From Lachnospiraceae bacterium (GTDB taxonomy: Bacteria > Bacillota > Clostridia > Lachnospirales > Lachnospiraceae): a stretch of 47,800 nt of DNA. The notes beneath the pieces are model-generated. The model saw only the letters and a list, made by a program, of their open reading frames with translations. It did no database searches and was not told the DNA's origin. Location: the NCBI GenBank assembly GCA_017461775.1, contig JAFTXD010000096.1:1-47800 (forward strand), in the 5' to 3' direction. A program made the position numbers and the translations under genes. Below, in pieces: positions 8,598-17,799 of the stretch. How positions within the stretch are numbered: position 1 is the stretch's first letter; each line of letters begins with the position of its first letter.

Positions 8598-9812
8598 ATG
8601 GGTACTGCGGGGAAGAAAATGAATGTCATAAAGAAGTATTGGGATTCGGTTTATTTATATGTTTTACTTTTGATTCCGGGTTTTTGTATGTGTGCCGGAA
8701 TATACTGGTCTATTTTAAAATGCGTGGGCATGTATGAGCATTTATCCTGGACACAGATTTTGCTTTTTGATTTCAGCCAGCTGGTGTATCTTGGGATCGC
8801 GCTGTTTTTTATATTTAAGAACAAAAAGGATTCTTCCTACATACCGGAGCATCTGTTTTGGGTGAAGGGCTTCACGGTTCTGATTTTATTCATACAGTAT
8901 AATGTGATTCTATACTTATTTCCATCACCCCATGTGTGGGAATGTACCTTTTTGTTTTTTACAATAATTGTTTTCCTGTTTGATAGTAAATTGCTGACCA
9001 TAAATGTGATTTTATACTTTATCTCCCTGGTGGTAGCCTATAGTATTTTGCCGGAGGCGTTTCTTCCTTTGGAGGATGAAAATATAGTGGAAATCATGGC
9101 ATATCGGATTATGATATACTGGCTGACGGCGATTTGTATCATGATTATTGTATATTTTGTGGAGCATTTTCTGATGCAGGCCAAGGAAAGCAACGAAGAA
9201 AATATACGCCTGATGGAGAAGCAACTGGATTATTATAAGGATGTGGAATTTCTGGATAAGGAGCTTCGTAAGTTCCGTCATGATATCAGGAATCATTTTC
9301 TGTGCATGGAGATGTTGATGAAAAATGAAAGAACCCGGGAGCTACAGGAGTATTTTCAGGATTTGCAACAGGATTTTGCTTTTCAGGAAAATGTGTATTT
9401 TTCCGGGAATGATATTATAGACGCCATCTTGAACCATGACCTGCCCCACTATTGTAATAGCCGGGTGGTGTATAAGGTTCATGGGAATCTGCCGGAGATT
9501 GCTACGGTATCCCCAATGGATTTGTGCACGGTATTTTCCAATCTGCTATCCAATGCCATCACATCTGCAAATGCATGTGTGGATGTCGGCGGGGGAGAAA
9601 TAGATATCTCATTTGGCGGTGGGAAAAAGTTTTTTTCCATTATCGTAAGCAACAGTGTTTTGGAGCAAGAAACCGGGAAGGCTCGTAAGAAGAGCCGCAA
9701 CCATGGTTTTGGAATGGGTAAGATAAAAGGGGTACTGGAAAAATACAACGGAAAAATGGAGCTGGATGTCCAGCAGAAGATGGTTACAATTGCCATATAT
9801 CTTCCAATTTAG
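8598..9812 (+). CDS. GHKL sensor histidine kinase with a six-helix sensor
   Basis: 404 residues. About six membrane helices (20-193) include IQYNVILYLFPS (99-110), closely matching the divergent chemoreceptor. The cytoplasmic part has the phospho-acceptor box FRHDIRNHF (His228) and a GHKL ATPase with FSNLLSNAITSA and HGFGMGKIKGV. This is the AgrC/NatK-like class that partners LytTR regulators, and one follows 19 nt downstream. An alternative start at 8619 would remove seven residues; neither start has an ideal ribosome site. Confidence 0.9.
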   Translation: MGTAGKKMNVIKKYWDSVYLYVLLLIPGFCMCAGIYWSILKCVGMYEHLSWTQILLFDFSQLVYLGIALFFIFKNKKDSSYIPEHLFWVKGFTVLILFIQYNVILYLFPSPHVWECTFLFFTIIVFLFDSKLLTINVILYFISLVVAYSILPEAFLPLEDENIVEIMAYRIMIYWLTAICIMIIVYFVEHFLMQAKESNEENIRLMEKQLDYYKDVEFLDKELRKFRHDIRNHFLCMEMLMKNERTRELQEYFQDLQQDFAFQENVYFSGNDIIDAILNHDLPHYCNSRVVYKVHGNLPEIATVSPMDLCTVFSNLLSNAITSANACVDVGGGEIDISFGGGKKFFSIIVSNSVLEQETGKARKKSRNHGFGMGKIKGVLEKYNGKMELDVQQKMVTIAIYLPI

Positions 9813-9831
9813 GATACTTAGGAGTGAGTGC

Positions 9832-10548
9832 ATGAGAATTGCATTATGTGATGATCAGAAAATGGTTTATGAGGAGCTTGGAGAACTTTTACAAAAATTT
9901 TCAGAAGAGCATCCGTTAAAAAATGAATTTATGTATTTCGAAAAGCCTTCGGCGTTATTTGAATACATGGGAGAAAATCCACTGGATATTGTCTTTATGG
10001 ATTTGGAGTTTTGCGACGAGGCAGAGGATGGGATACTGTGGCTAAAGCGAATGAAAAAGTCATTTCCCCATACGATAGTAATCATTCTGACAGCCTATGA
10101 GAATCGTTATAAAGAGGGCTATGAGGCCAGGGCATTTCGATTTATGACAAAACCTCTTGAGGAGAAGGAGCTCTTTGCCTACCTGCAGGTTAGTATGGAG
10201 GAGTTGCAGCTGAACCAGAGTGTATCCATAACCAGGCGAGGGCTGGTGCATTCCATATTGGTACAGGACATTTTTTATCTGTCCGCACATTTTGGAGGCA
10301 GTGAGTTGTGGACGAAGGAAAATAGGTATTTCTGTGAGGAAAGTTTGGTACAGTGGGAGCAGCAGCTTCCTTCCAGCATATTTTTCCGATGTCACAGTAA
10401 GTATCTGGTGAACTTATCCCGTGTTCTTACTTTTGAAAAGCAGATGATTACGCTGGTAAATGGAGAGAAGATTCCGGTGTCCCGCAGGAAGTGGAAGGCA
10501 TTTCAGTTGGCATATATGAGATTTGATACTAAGGGGTATCAGGTATAA
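9832..10548 (+). CDS. LytTR-family response regulator
   Basis: 238 residues. The N-terminal receiver has an acidic pair CDD (6-8), the phosphorylated Asp57 in VFMDLE and Lys107 in MTKPL. The C-terminal LytTR domain (about 135-232) contains the FFRCHSKYLVNLSRV block. It is the cognate output partner of the kinase just upstream and is expected to bind paired direct repeats such as those at 8512-8550. The ATG has AGGAG 7 nt upstream, preferred over an in-frame extension into the kinase gene. A terminator follows. Confidence 0.92.
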   Translation: MRIALCDDQKMVYEELGELLQKFSEEHPLKNEFMYFEKPSALFEYMGENPLDIVFMDLEFCDEAEDGILWLKRMKKSFPHTIVIILTAYENRYKEGYEARAFRFMTKPLEEKELFAYLQVSMEELQLNQSVSITRRGLVHSILVQDIFYLSAHFGGSELWTKENRYFCEESLVQWEQQLPSSIFFRCHSKYLVNLSRVLTFEKQMITLVNGEKIPVSRRKWKAFQLAYMRFDTKGYQV

Positions 10549-10553
10549 AATGG

Positions 10554-10582
10554 ACCAGAAGCGTGTTGCTTCTGGTTTTTTT
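10554..10582 (+). terminator. Terminator of the kinase/LytTR operon
   Basis: A 9-bp stem ACCAGAAGC / GCTTCTGGT with a 5-nt loop is followed by a run of seven T. Confidence 0.92.
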
Positions 10583-10624
10583 AGTAGATATGTGTTAGAG
10601 TTTTTTTGTTACAGGAGGTGTGGG

Positions 10625-11323
10625 ATGAGTCGAATATTAATCATAGAGGACGAGGAAGATATCAATCGTCTTCTCTACAAAATAGTAAAAAAAGAAGGCT
10701 ATGAGGTAACCCAGGCATACTCGGGCACAGAGGCGAGGCTTTTGCTGAATCAGGAAATGCCGGACCTGATACTGCTGGATTTGATGTTGCCTGGAATGAA
10801 GGGAGAGGAGCTGACGACTTACGTTCGGCAGGAGAAGAAATGCTCTGTGCCGATTATTATTTTGTCTGCCAAAACAGCACTGGAGAATAAGGTGGAGCTC
10901 CTTACCATGGGAGCGGACGATTATATAACCAAGCCTTTTGAGCCACAGGAGGTGTTGGTGCGTGTGATGGCGGCTCTGCGGAGAGCAGGGATGAGGGAGG
11001 CAGCAACACAAAAGGAAAGCGAGTTGCAGGAATATACGTACAAGAATCTGGTGTTAAATCCGGTATCCAGAAAGATCACGGTGAAGGGGCAGGAGATTAC
11101 CTTAACACCCCATGAATATGAGATTCTTTTGATACTGCTAAAGCAGCCGGAGAAGGTGTTTTCCAGGGATGCCTTATATGAGCTGGTGTGGAACAGCGGC
11201 TATCTGGGAGAAGATAATACAGTAAATGTGCATGTCAGCAATATTCGTAAGAAGATTGCGGCAGCAGATAAGGAAGAAGAGTATATTAAGACGGTATGGG
11301 GAATCGGTTTTAAAATGGCGTAA
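10625..11323 (+). CDS. OmpR/PhoB-family response regulator
   Basis: 232 residues. The receiver domain has acidic residues at 9-11, phospho-acceptor Asp52 (LLDLMLPG) and Lys103 (ITKPF). The C-terminal winged helix (about 135-232) ends in the TVWGIGFKM motif typical of OmpR proteins. AGGAGG lies 6 nt before the ATG. It heads a unit with an ABC ATPase, a permease and a histidine kinase, so it most likely controls that transporter in response to a cell-envelope or peptide-antibiotic signal. Confidence 0.93.
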   Translation: MSRILIIEDEEDINRLLYKIVKKEGYEVTQAYSGTEARLLLNQEMPDLILLDLMLPGMKGEELTTYVRQEKKCSVPIIILSAKTALENKVELLTMGADDYITKPFEPQEVLVRVMAALRRAGMREAATQKESELQEYTYKNLVLNPVSRKITVKGQEITLTPHEYEILLILLKQPEKVFSRDALYELVWNSGYLGEDNTVNVHVSNIRKKIAAADKEEEYIKTVWGIGFKMA

Positions 11324-11418
11324 TCAATCTTTATGTTTTCTTTAAACTTTCTTGAGGACTTATTAATGGGGAGAAGGGTAAGATGTTCACGTAAAGAGAA
11401 AACAAGGAGGGGAGTTTT

Positions 11419-12342
11419 ATGGAAAACATAGTAGAAGCAAAGAATCTCACCAAGCGGTATCAGAGCTGTATGGCCTTGCAGCAGGTGAATCTAACGGTAA
11501 AACGGGGAGAAATCTATGGTCTGGTGGGTGCAAATGGTGCGGGTAAAACCACTTTTTTAAAACTGCTGGCAGGACAGATTTTCCCAAGTGAAGGGGAGTT
11601 TACCTTATTCGGTGCCCACCAGCAGAGGGCGCAGGAAAAGCAGAGAATGCGTACCGGAGCTATCATTGAGATGCCGGGCTTTGTGCCACAGCTGACCATT
11701 GAACAGAACATGGAGTATTATCGGAGGCAAAAGGGGATTCCCGGAGATAGGGTTATAGAGGACACCTTAAAGACCGTGGGGCTGTGGGAGGTCAGGAAGA
11801 AGAGGGCTAAGACCCTTTCTCTTGGTATGAAGCAGAGGCTGGGACTGGCTATCGCATTGATGGGAGAGCCGGAGCTGCTCTTATTGGATGAGCCTATCAA
11901 CGGGCTGGACCCCAGTGGAATCATTGAGATGCGAAATCTTTTAAAGAAACTGAATCAAGAAAAGAATATGACCATTATTATTTCCAGCCATATCCTAAGT
12001 GAGCTGGAGCAGTTGGCTACGGTGTACGGTTTTCTGGATAAGGGGCGCATGTTGGAGCAGTTATCCGCACGGCAGCTACATGAAAAATGTGGAAACTATC
12101 TGGAAATTGTAGTGACGGATGTGGAAAAGTATATTGTGCTTCTGGAGAAAAAGCTACAGCATAAGGATTATTTGGTGCTGGCAGATGGAACGGTGCGTAT
12201 TTACGGGTTGGAGAAGGACGCGGTGGCGTACAGTGCTCTTGCTAGTGAGAACGGAATCGGAATCCGTGGTATGAGTCTGAAGCAGAACAGTCTGGAGGAT
12301 TATTATATGAGTATCACAAAGGGGGGACGGGAAAATGCTTAA
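11419..12342 (+). CDS. ABC transporter ATPase, BcrA/lantibiotic-immunity type
   Basis: 307 residues: Walker A GANGAGKT (37-44), signature LSLGMKQRLG (133-142), Walker B LLLLDEP (153-159), and a C-terminal extension of about 80 residues typical of drug and lantibiotic exporters. It powers export or removal of a toxic peptide from the membrane together with the permease, whose start it overlaps by 8 nt. AAGGAGGGG precedes the ATG. The bound regulator/kinase pair supports induction by its substrate. The exact peptide cannot be read from sequence. Confidence 0.9.
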   Translation: MENIVEAKNLTKRYQSCMALQQVNLTVKRGEIYGLVGANGAGKTTFLKLLAGQIFPSEGEFTLFGAHQQRAQEKQRMRTGAIIEMPGFVPQLTIEQNMEYYRRQKGIPGDRVIEDTLKTVGLWEVRKKRAKTLSLGMKQRLGLAIALMGEPELLLLDEPINGLDPSGIIEMRNLLKKLNQEKNMTIIISSHILSELEQLATVYGFLDKGRMLEQLSARQLHEKCGNYLEIVVTDVEKYIVLLEKKLQHKDYLVLADGTVRIYGLEKDAVAYSALASENGIGIRGMSLKQNSLEDYYMSITKGGRENA

Positions 12343-13111
12343 TTATATGAGAAGTGAGTGGTATCGTATTACCCATAGCACAGCGATTTACATGTTCACA
12401 ATTATTATGTCAGGATTGACACTTGTTTTAAATGTATTACTTTATGCGCTGGATAAATCTGATGTTTCCTTTCCATACGGAACCCAGTCCTTTTCTCTTA
12501 GTATTTTAGCCTCCGGTATGATGACCATGTTCTTTGCCGGATTGGCAGTAGTAAGTCTGTTATTTTCCGGCGATAAGAAAAATGGGCTGATGAAAAATGC
12601 GCTGGCCTTTGGAATCTCCAGAGAGAAGATGTTTCTGGCAAGATGTATTATCTGTGTGGTAAGTTCGCTGTGCAGTCTGGCAGTGATTCTTGCCGTGTAT
12701 ATTGGCAGTGCAGTACTGTTGCTTCCTATTGGCGTGGAGCCGGATGCTGTGGGAATTCTGCTACGAGGCGTGGGCTACACCCTTCCCATGGCAATTGCGG
12801 CGGAAGTATTGGCAGTGGCCTTTATTGACTTTATGGATAAGGAGCTTATCGCCTGCTTGGGCTGGTATATCTTTATTGGAATGCTTCCGAAGTGCTGTGC
12901 CCTTCTGGGCTTAAAGTTTCCTGTGTGGAAAAGAATTGCGGGATGGATGCCTTGGAATTATCTGGCCGAGGAAGTGAATGTGAATATGAGCGGTTGGAGC
13001 TGTATGTGGGAGACGCCGGAGGGGGCAGCAAAATGCTTACTTGCCGGTGGCATCGGACTTATCTTGTTCCTGATAATGGGACTTGAGTTGTGTAGAAAAC
13101 AGGAGCATTAG
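12335..13111 (+). CDS. ABC-2-type permease, lantibiotic-immunity-like
   Basis: 258 residues with about six membrane helices and a short cytoplasmic N-terminus (NYMRSEWYRI) that starts many BcrB/LanE/LanG-like permeases. The block SGDKKNGLMKNALAFGISREKMFLARCI between helices 2 and 3 resembles the coupling helix of ABC-2 permeases. At this size it is not a BceB-type protein (about 650 residues). Its start overlaps the ATPase gene, indicating translational coupling. Confidence 0.85.
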   Translation: MLNYMRSEWYRITHSTAIYMFTIIMSGLTLVLNVLLYALDKSDVSFPYGTQSFSLSILASGMMTMFFAGLAVVSLLFSGDKKNGLMKNALAFGISREKMFLARCIICVVSSLCSLAVILAVYIGSAVLLLPIGVEPDAVGILLRGVGYTLPMAIAAEVLAVAFIDFMDKELIACLGWYIFIGMLPKCCALLGLKFPVWKRIAGWMPWNYLAEEVNVNMSGWSCMWETPEGAAKCLLAGGIGLILFLIMGLELCRKQEH

Positions 13112-13144
13112 TGCAGATAATGGAAGAAAGGGGCGTAGGATGGA

Positions 13145-14050
13145 ATGATATATATATTGGTTGTGATTCTTTTGGTGGCAACTGGGTATCTGGGAATACG
13201 CCTGTTTTTGCTGAAAAAGGCTATGAGAGAAGCTTCTTGCCAGTTACAGGAGATTAACAAAGCATTACAGGAAAATCGTCTGGTGAAGATTTCCTCTCCG
13301 GATAGGACGCTGGAGGAGCTTTTGGCGGATATTAACAATTCTTTGCAGACCATTCGGGGGGAGAAGGTTTCTTTTTTGAAGAGAGAACTGGAATTTAAGC
13401 AGCAGATGGAGAATATCAGCCATGATTTGCGGACACCGCTGACTTCCATGATAGGGTATCTGCGGATTATGGATGTGAGTGGTCTGGCGGAAGAGGAGCA
13501 GCAGGATTTGCAGACTGTGCTTAAGAAGGCGGAGCGCTTGCAGGAGCTGATTACAGAGTTTTATGATTTTTCCAGACTCAGTGCCAAGGAGTATGGACTT
13601 ACCATGGAGCGGCTGGATGTGGCAAAATGTCTGCGAAATTCTCTGGCGGAGGGATATGCAGATTTGTCACAAAAGGCGCTTAAGGTTACTGCGGAAATAT
13701 CGGATACACCTCTGTTTATCTCTGGTGATGAGGGGGCACTGAAGAGAGTGTTTCAAAATCTTTTGCAGAATGCAGCCCGGTATGCAGTGAGTACACTGGC
13801 AGTAAATGCCGGGGAGGATGGGGAATCGGTCATTATCTCTTTGAGAAATGATGTGGCGGATTTGGGGCCACGGGATGTGGAGCGGCTTTTTGAGCGGTTC
13901 TATACAAGGGACAAAGCCAGAAACAGTGATTCTACCGGGCTGGGACTTACCATTGCCAAAGAGCTTGTGGAGCAGATGAATGGAAGTATGGAAGCGGATA
14001 TGGAGGGGCAGCTGCTGAACATCACAATGGGGTTTCCAAAACAGTTATAG
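13145..14050 (+). CDS. Sensor histidine kinase, small intramembrane-sensing type
   Basis: 301 residues. A single N-terminal membrane helix (2-23) is followed by a linker with an EELLADIN segment, the H-box NISHDLRTPLTSMIGY (His93), the N-box FQNLLQNAARYA, and a G-box region ending in STGLGLTIAKEL. With almost no external domain, it is likely to sense through the membrane or the neighbouring transporter, as described for peptide-antibiotic kinases. It is the last gene of the regulator/ABC unit and presumably phosphorylates the OmpR-type regulator at its head. Confidence 0.9.
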   Translation: MIYILVVILLVATGYLGIRLFLLKKAMREASCQLQEINKALQENRLVKISSPDRTLEELLADINNSLQTIRGEKVSFLKRELEFKQQMENISHDLRTPLTSMIGYLRIMDVSGLAEEEQQDLQTVLKKAERLQELITEFYDFSRLSAKEYGLTMERLDVAKCLRNSLAEGYADLSQKALKVTAEISDTPLFISGDEGALKRVFQNLLQNAARYAVSTLAVNAGEDGESVIISLRNDVADLGPRDVERLFERFYTRDKARNSDSTGLGLTIAKELVEQMNGSMEADMEGQLLNITMGFPKQL

Positions 14051-14068
14051 GATTGTAGGAGATAGTAA

Positions 14069-14091
14069 ATTCCCGGGAATGATGCTATAAT
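14069..14091 (+). promoter_or_regulatory. Promoter -10 box with a perfect palindrome before the GH28 gene
   Basis: ATTCCCGGGAAT (14069-14080) is a perfect 12-bp palindrome ending 5 nt before TATAAT (14086-14091). The -35 element is weak. The palindrome fills the promoter spacer, so a dimeric regulator binding there would control the pectinase gene. Confidence 0.5.
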
Positions 14092-14120
14092 GGTTTCAAC
14101 GAACATTAAGGAGGCGGCCT

Positions 14121-15386
14121 ATGAATACCATGAAAGAGTTTTTCCCCGATGGTACCCCCATCGACAGCTGGTTTTATGACACCCATGTACCTGCACTGGA
14201 GGAGATGGGGAAACAGTATGTATTCACCGATTATAATATTTTTGCGGATGGAAAGATTTATACGAAAGAAATTCAGAATCTGATTGATATGGCTCATGAA
14301 GAGGGTGGCGGTGTCATCGTGGTACCGAAGGGAACCTATATGACCGGCTCCATTTACTTTAAACAGGGGGTGCATCTGTACGTGTCCGGGGGCGGTGTAC
14401 TGAAGGGCAGCGATGATATCAGTGATTATGATGTGAAAATCACCCGAATAGAGGGGGAGACCTGCAAGTATTTTACGGCGCTGATTAATGCGGACGGAGT
14501 AGATGGTTTTACCATGTTTGGACCGGGTACCATTGATGGAAACGGGCTGAAATCCTGGAGAGCCTTCTGGCTGCGTAGAAGCTGGAATCCCAAGTGTACC
14601 AATAAGGATGAGCAGCGACCTAGACTAGTGTATATCTCTAATAGTAAGAATGTACTTATCGCGGATTTGCATCTGATAAATTCACATTTCTGGACGACTC
14701 ATATTTACAAATGTGACCATGTAAAATATCTGAATTGTTATATCTACTCTCCGGCCGGACCGGTGAGAGCACCGAGTACGGATGCCATTGACATCGATGT
14801 GTGCAAGGATGTGTTGGTGAAGAACTGTTACATGGAGGTAAATGACGACTCCGTAGTATTAAAGGGTGGAAAAGGTCCCTGGGCAGATACCCAGGAGGAG
14901 AATGGCTCCAATGAAAGAGTTATCGTAGAGGATTGTACCTACGGTTTCTGCCATGGGTGCTTAACCTGTGGTTCGGAGTCGGTGCACAACCGGAATATCA
15001 TCATCCGCAGGATTAAGGTGGGAAGCGGCCACAATCTGGTGTGGCTGAAGATGAGACCGGATACGCCACAGCATTATGAATATATTACGGTGGAGAATGT
15101 GGAAGGAAAGATTACCAATTTCCTGAATATCAATCCATGGACACAGTTCTTTGATTTAAAGGACAGAAAGGATGTGCCGCTGTCCTATGCGGACCATATT
15201 ACCATTCGGAACTGCAAGTGTGAATGTATGAATTACTTCAATGTTAAGCCGGATGAGAGCCAGTACCGATTGTCAGACTTTACTTTGGAGAATCTGGAAA
15301 TTCAGGCAAGAAATAATGGATTTAAGCAGGAAGCCATTGAAAATGTAGTGGTGAAAAACGTGGCAGTAGAAGAGATAGAATCGTAA
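14121..15386 (+). CDS. GH28 polygalacturonase-family glycoside hydrolase, cytoplasmic
   Basis: 421 residues in a right-handed beta-helix pattern. The catalytic signatures of GH28 are visible: STDAIDID (Asp221), NDDSVV (Asp242 and Asp243), a CHGCLTCGSE block with His278 standing for the usual GHG.SxGS motif, and RRIKV. It would hydrolyse galacturonic-acid linkages; exo-polygalacturonase or rhamnogalacturonan-type action is plausible. No signal peptide is present, so it should act on imported oligosaccharides in the cytoplasm. AAGGAGG lies 6 nt before the ATG. It stands alone between a kinase gene and a strong terminator. Confidence 0.92.
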   Translation: MNTMKEFFPDGTPIDSWFYDTHVPALEEMGKQYVFTDYNIFADGKIYTKEIQNLIDMAHEEGGGVIVVPKGTYMTGSIYFKQGVHLYVSGGGVLKGSDDISDYDVKITRIEGETCKYFTALINADGVDGFTMFGPGTIDGNGLKSWRAFWLRRSWNPKCTNKDEQRPRLVYISNSKNVLIADLHLINSHFWTTHIYKCDHVKYLNCYIYSPAGPVRAPSTDAIDIDVCKDVLVKNCYMEVNDDSVVLKGGKGPWADTQEENGSNERVIVEDCTYGFCHGCLTCGSESVHNRNIIIRRIKVGSGHNLVWLKMRPDTPQHYEYITVENVEGKITNFLNINPWTQFFDLKDRKDVPLSYADHITIRNCKCECMNYFNVKPDESQYRLSDFTLENLEIQARNNGFKQEAIENVVVKNVAVEEIES

Positions 15387-15392
15387 AGAAAG

Positions 15393-15424
15393 GCCGGGGG
15401 CTTAGATAAGTCCCCGGCTGTTTT
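15393..15424 (+). terminator. Terminator after the GH28 gene
   Basis: GCCGGGG pairs with CCCCGGC across a 12-nt loop, followed by TGTTTT. Confidence 0.88.
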
Positions 15425-15487
15425 AATTAATTTACCTTTTTGAAAAAGTGTTACCAATGCTGGTAAGTTTATTTTGATGTAGTAGAT

Positions 15488-16147
15488 TTATGCATTCTTT
15501 ACAAATGCGTTCTTTTCTTTTAAGCCATGCTTAATCATATCAGATACACAGATAAGCAGGAATACTTCTGCAAAAATGTGTGAGAATTCTGCAATCCAGT
15601 GATAGATTGCTACTGCCTCATCGCTTCCGTTAGCCATTACGCCAATGAAGCAATTGCACAGCATGCCTACGTAGGATAATACAATCCACAGTACGCCTCT
15701 GGGATTCTTTAATTTAATATTTCCAATTGCTAAGATAACATTAAAGGTGGTCATTGCAATAAGAGTTACAAGTAAGAATGGCATATGGGTGGTCACTACA
15801 GGGATAACCGCTGCAGCGCTTAACAAGGTTGTGCCATTTGCAGGAAGCTTCTTTGCAAATACTGCGGAGCCAACGCCTACACATAATAAGATGAAACCGA
15901 TGGACTGCATCGGGAAGAAGCACTCTGTAAGAGTTACATAATCACAAACCTTAAATGCGTAAAGGAACTTCCACAGAATCTTGCAGATTCCGCCAAAGAA
16001 CAGCATGTATGCACCGGATGCCAGGATTGCATATTTATTGTAGCTTAATTTGTTATGCAATGCGGTCATAAGCTTTAAGTTAGCCATTAAAAATATTACT
16101 ACGGGTACAACGTCAACAATACCCATTACAACTGAAATTTCATTCAT
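15488..16147 (-). CDS. Polytopic membrane protein of unknown function
   Basis: 219 residues with about six or seven hydrophobic helices and short loops, no soluble domain and a short charged tail (KHGLKEKNAFVKNA). I do not recognise the family. It starts 53 nt after the soluble CZB chemoreceptor on the same strand with no terminator between, so the two are probably co-transcribed. That suggests, without proving it, a membrane sensor for the cytoplasmic receptor. The ATG at 16147 has GAGGAGAAG a few nt upstream and replaces an upstream in-frame Met. Confidence 0.75.
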   Translation of the reverse strand: MNEISVVMGIVDVVPVVIFLMANLKLMTALHNKLSYNKYAILASGAYMLFFGGICKILWKFLYAFKVCDYVTLTECFFPMQSIGFILLCVGVGSAVFAKKLPANGTTLLSAAAVIPVVTTHMPFLLVTLIAMTTFNVILAIGNIKLKNPRGVLWIVLSYVGMLCNCFIGVMANGSDEAVAIYHWIAEFSHIFAEVFLLICVSDMIKHGLKEKNAFVKNA

Positions 16148-16200
16148 TTTAACTTCTCCTCTCACAAGACATTTTTAGCAACACTTTTCTTAAAAAGGGA

Positions 16201-17613
16201 TTATTTTAATTCAAATGGGGTTATTTCGGTCCGGTCTCTATGGCCAAGGCTTTGCATTTTGCTTTGCACTGCTGTCAGTGCATTCACGTATGCGTTGTAG
16301 GTATCGTAGGTTTCCTGGAAATGGATAAGTGCCTGATTCATGTTGCCCTTTTCGTTAGCGGCCCAGGAATCGGTGGCCGCCTTATGTAAGTCCTTGTGAG
16401 CCTTTTCCAGCTGCTTAAACTCATTACTTTGAATCAGTGCAGAATCCGTCTGGTTGCGAAGCCACTTACCCAGCTTGCAGGAATCAGCGTTGTCCACCTG
16501 ATCTTGACGCAAACGTTCAAATCCCATGATATTATTGTAAATTCTCCACATAAAGATGTAGTGGTCTACCTCGAAGACCATAAGCCAATCCTGCTCGGTA
16601 ATGGAAGAGCAGCCTCTGACTAAATCGCTTCTGGCCTTGTCCAGATATCTTCCGATTTGGAAGATGCGTTTTCCCAACTGAATGGTGTCAGAGGAAAGAT
16701 TGTTGTAGCTGACAGAGATGCTGTCAATCTGGGTAAGGAATTCCTTGGTTACGTCGGTCTGGGTATCAATTTCTTCAAAGACACGATCTACACGCTGACG
16801 AATGTCAAAAATCTGGGTATTCATCAGCTGCAGTGCTTGGGAGGAGGCTTCCACCTTCTTGTTGCTTTCGTCCAGATTGCCGGTGGTTTCGTCCATGGAG
16901 GTAGCAAGGTCATTGATATTGGTTTTTAACTGGTCTACATAGCTGACGATGTCCTGAGTGGCTTCTGTGGTGTTAGTAGCCAGCTGACGTACCTGGTCTG
17001 CAACTACGGCAAAGCCACGACCTGCTTCTCCGGCTCTGGCGGCCTCGATGGAGGCATTCAGGGCCAGTAGATTACTTTGACTCGCGATATTGGTTACCAG
17101 ATTAACAATTTCGCTAATTTTTTCTACTTTTTCCTTGAAATTTTGCACCTGCTCATTCAGAGTGTGAATTTTGTCAGAGGATTGATTCACTGCAGCAATA
17201 CCCTCGTTCATATTGCGAGTAACATTGTCGGAGGTCTCTAAGATATCGTGGGTACTATTCTGTATCTGCCCCATGGCTTCAGCAATATGGTTGATGGAGT
17301 TTTCCAGATTCATGCTGGCATTTTCCATATCCTCAATGGACTCGGTCTGAAGCTGTACCTGTTCAATGGATTTCTTTATCAGAGTGTTGTCACCAATGGC
17401 TGCCATGGCTTCATTTAATCTCATGACAATAGGATTGTTGGAGATTTTACAGGAGGAGATGACTTGATTCAGCTTCTCTCCCAGCTGTGGATTGGAAAAC
17501 TCTGTGGTGTCAATTGCAGTCAAATCTCCGGCAATCATTCTGTCCATGGCCTGTAATAAAAGGGTAACATCCTGTTGCAAGGCGGTATCTTTTGTCTTTT
17601 TCTTCCCTAGCAT
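16201..17613 (-). CDS. Soluble chemoreceptor with C-terminal CZB zinc-binding domain
   Basis: 470 residues and no membrane helix. A short N-terminal region (1-80) is followed by a methyl-accepting signalling coiled coil with tip [20 protein letters not shown] (182-201). The C-terminal domain (about 340-470) is a chemoreceptor zinc-binding (CZB) domain with the expected 3-His/1-Cys set: His351 in DHYIFMW, Cys379 in CKLGKW, His406 and His410 in AHKDLH. CZB domains sense zinc or reactive oxygen/chlorine species through the Cys. The Met at 17613 has GAAGGAG 8 nt upstream; the upstream 30 residues are unlikely to be translated. Confidence 0.93.
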   Translation of the reverse strand: MLGKKKTKDTALQQDVTLLLQAMDRMIAGDLTAIDTTEFSNPQLGEKLNQVISSCKISNNPIVMRLNEAMAAIGDNTLIKKSIEQVQLQTESIEDMENASMNLENSINHIAEAMGQIQNSTHDILETSDNVTRNMNEGIAAVNQSSDKIHTLNEQVQNFKEKVEKISEIVNLVTNIASQSNLLALNASIEAARAGEAGRGFAVVADQVRQLATNTTEATQDIVSYVDQLKTNINDLATSMDETTGNLDESNKKVEASSQALQLMNTQIFDIRQRVDRVFEEIDTQTDVTKEFLTQIDSISVSYNNLSSDTIQLGKRIFQIGRYLDKARSDLVRGCSSITEQDWLMVFEVDHYIFMWRIYNNIMGFERLRQDQVDNADSCKLGKWLRNQTDSALIQSNEFKQLEKAHKDLHKAATDSWAANEKGNMNQALIHFQETYDTYNAYVNALTAVQSKMQSLGHRDRTEITPFELK

Positions 17614-17745
17614 ATCCGTAACTCCTTCGTAAGTATTCAAAATATAGGTATATATTACCATAAAGAGCTTATGATTTAAATGATTTTTGGTAAAAAATGC
17701 CATGATATTTTGAAAGTTGTGGGAAAAAGTTTATAAGAAATTAAT

Positions 17746-17774
17746 TTGCATTGCAGGGGTGTTTGCAGTATGCT
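17746..17774 (+). promoter_or_regulatory. Sigma-A-type promoter
   Basis: TTGCAT and TATGCT are separated by 17 nt, about 26 nt before the start of the CmpB-like gene. Confidence 0.55.
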
Positions 17775-17799
17775 ATTTACCACAATGTGAGGTGCGAAT

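Noticed and set aside
11419-14050. BceAB-type bacitracin transporter
   Set aside because: The permease has 258 residues and lacks the large extracellular domain; it fits the BcrAB/LanFEG type.
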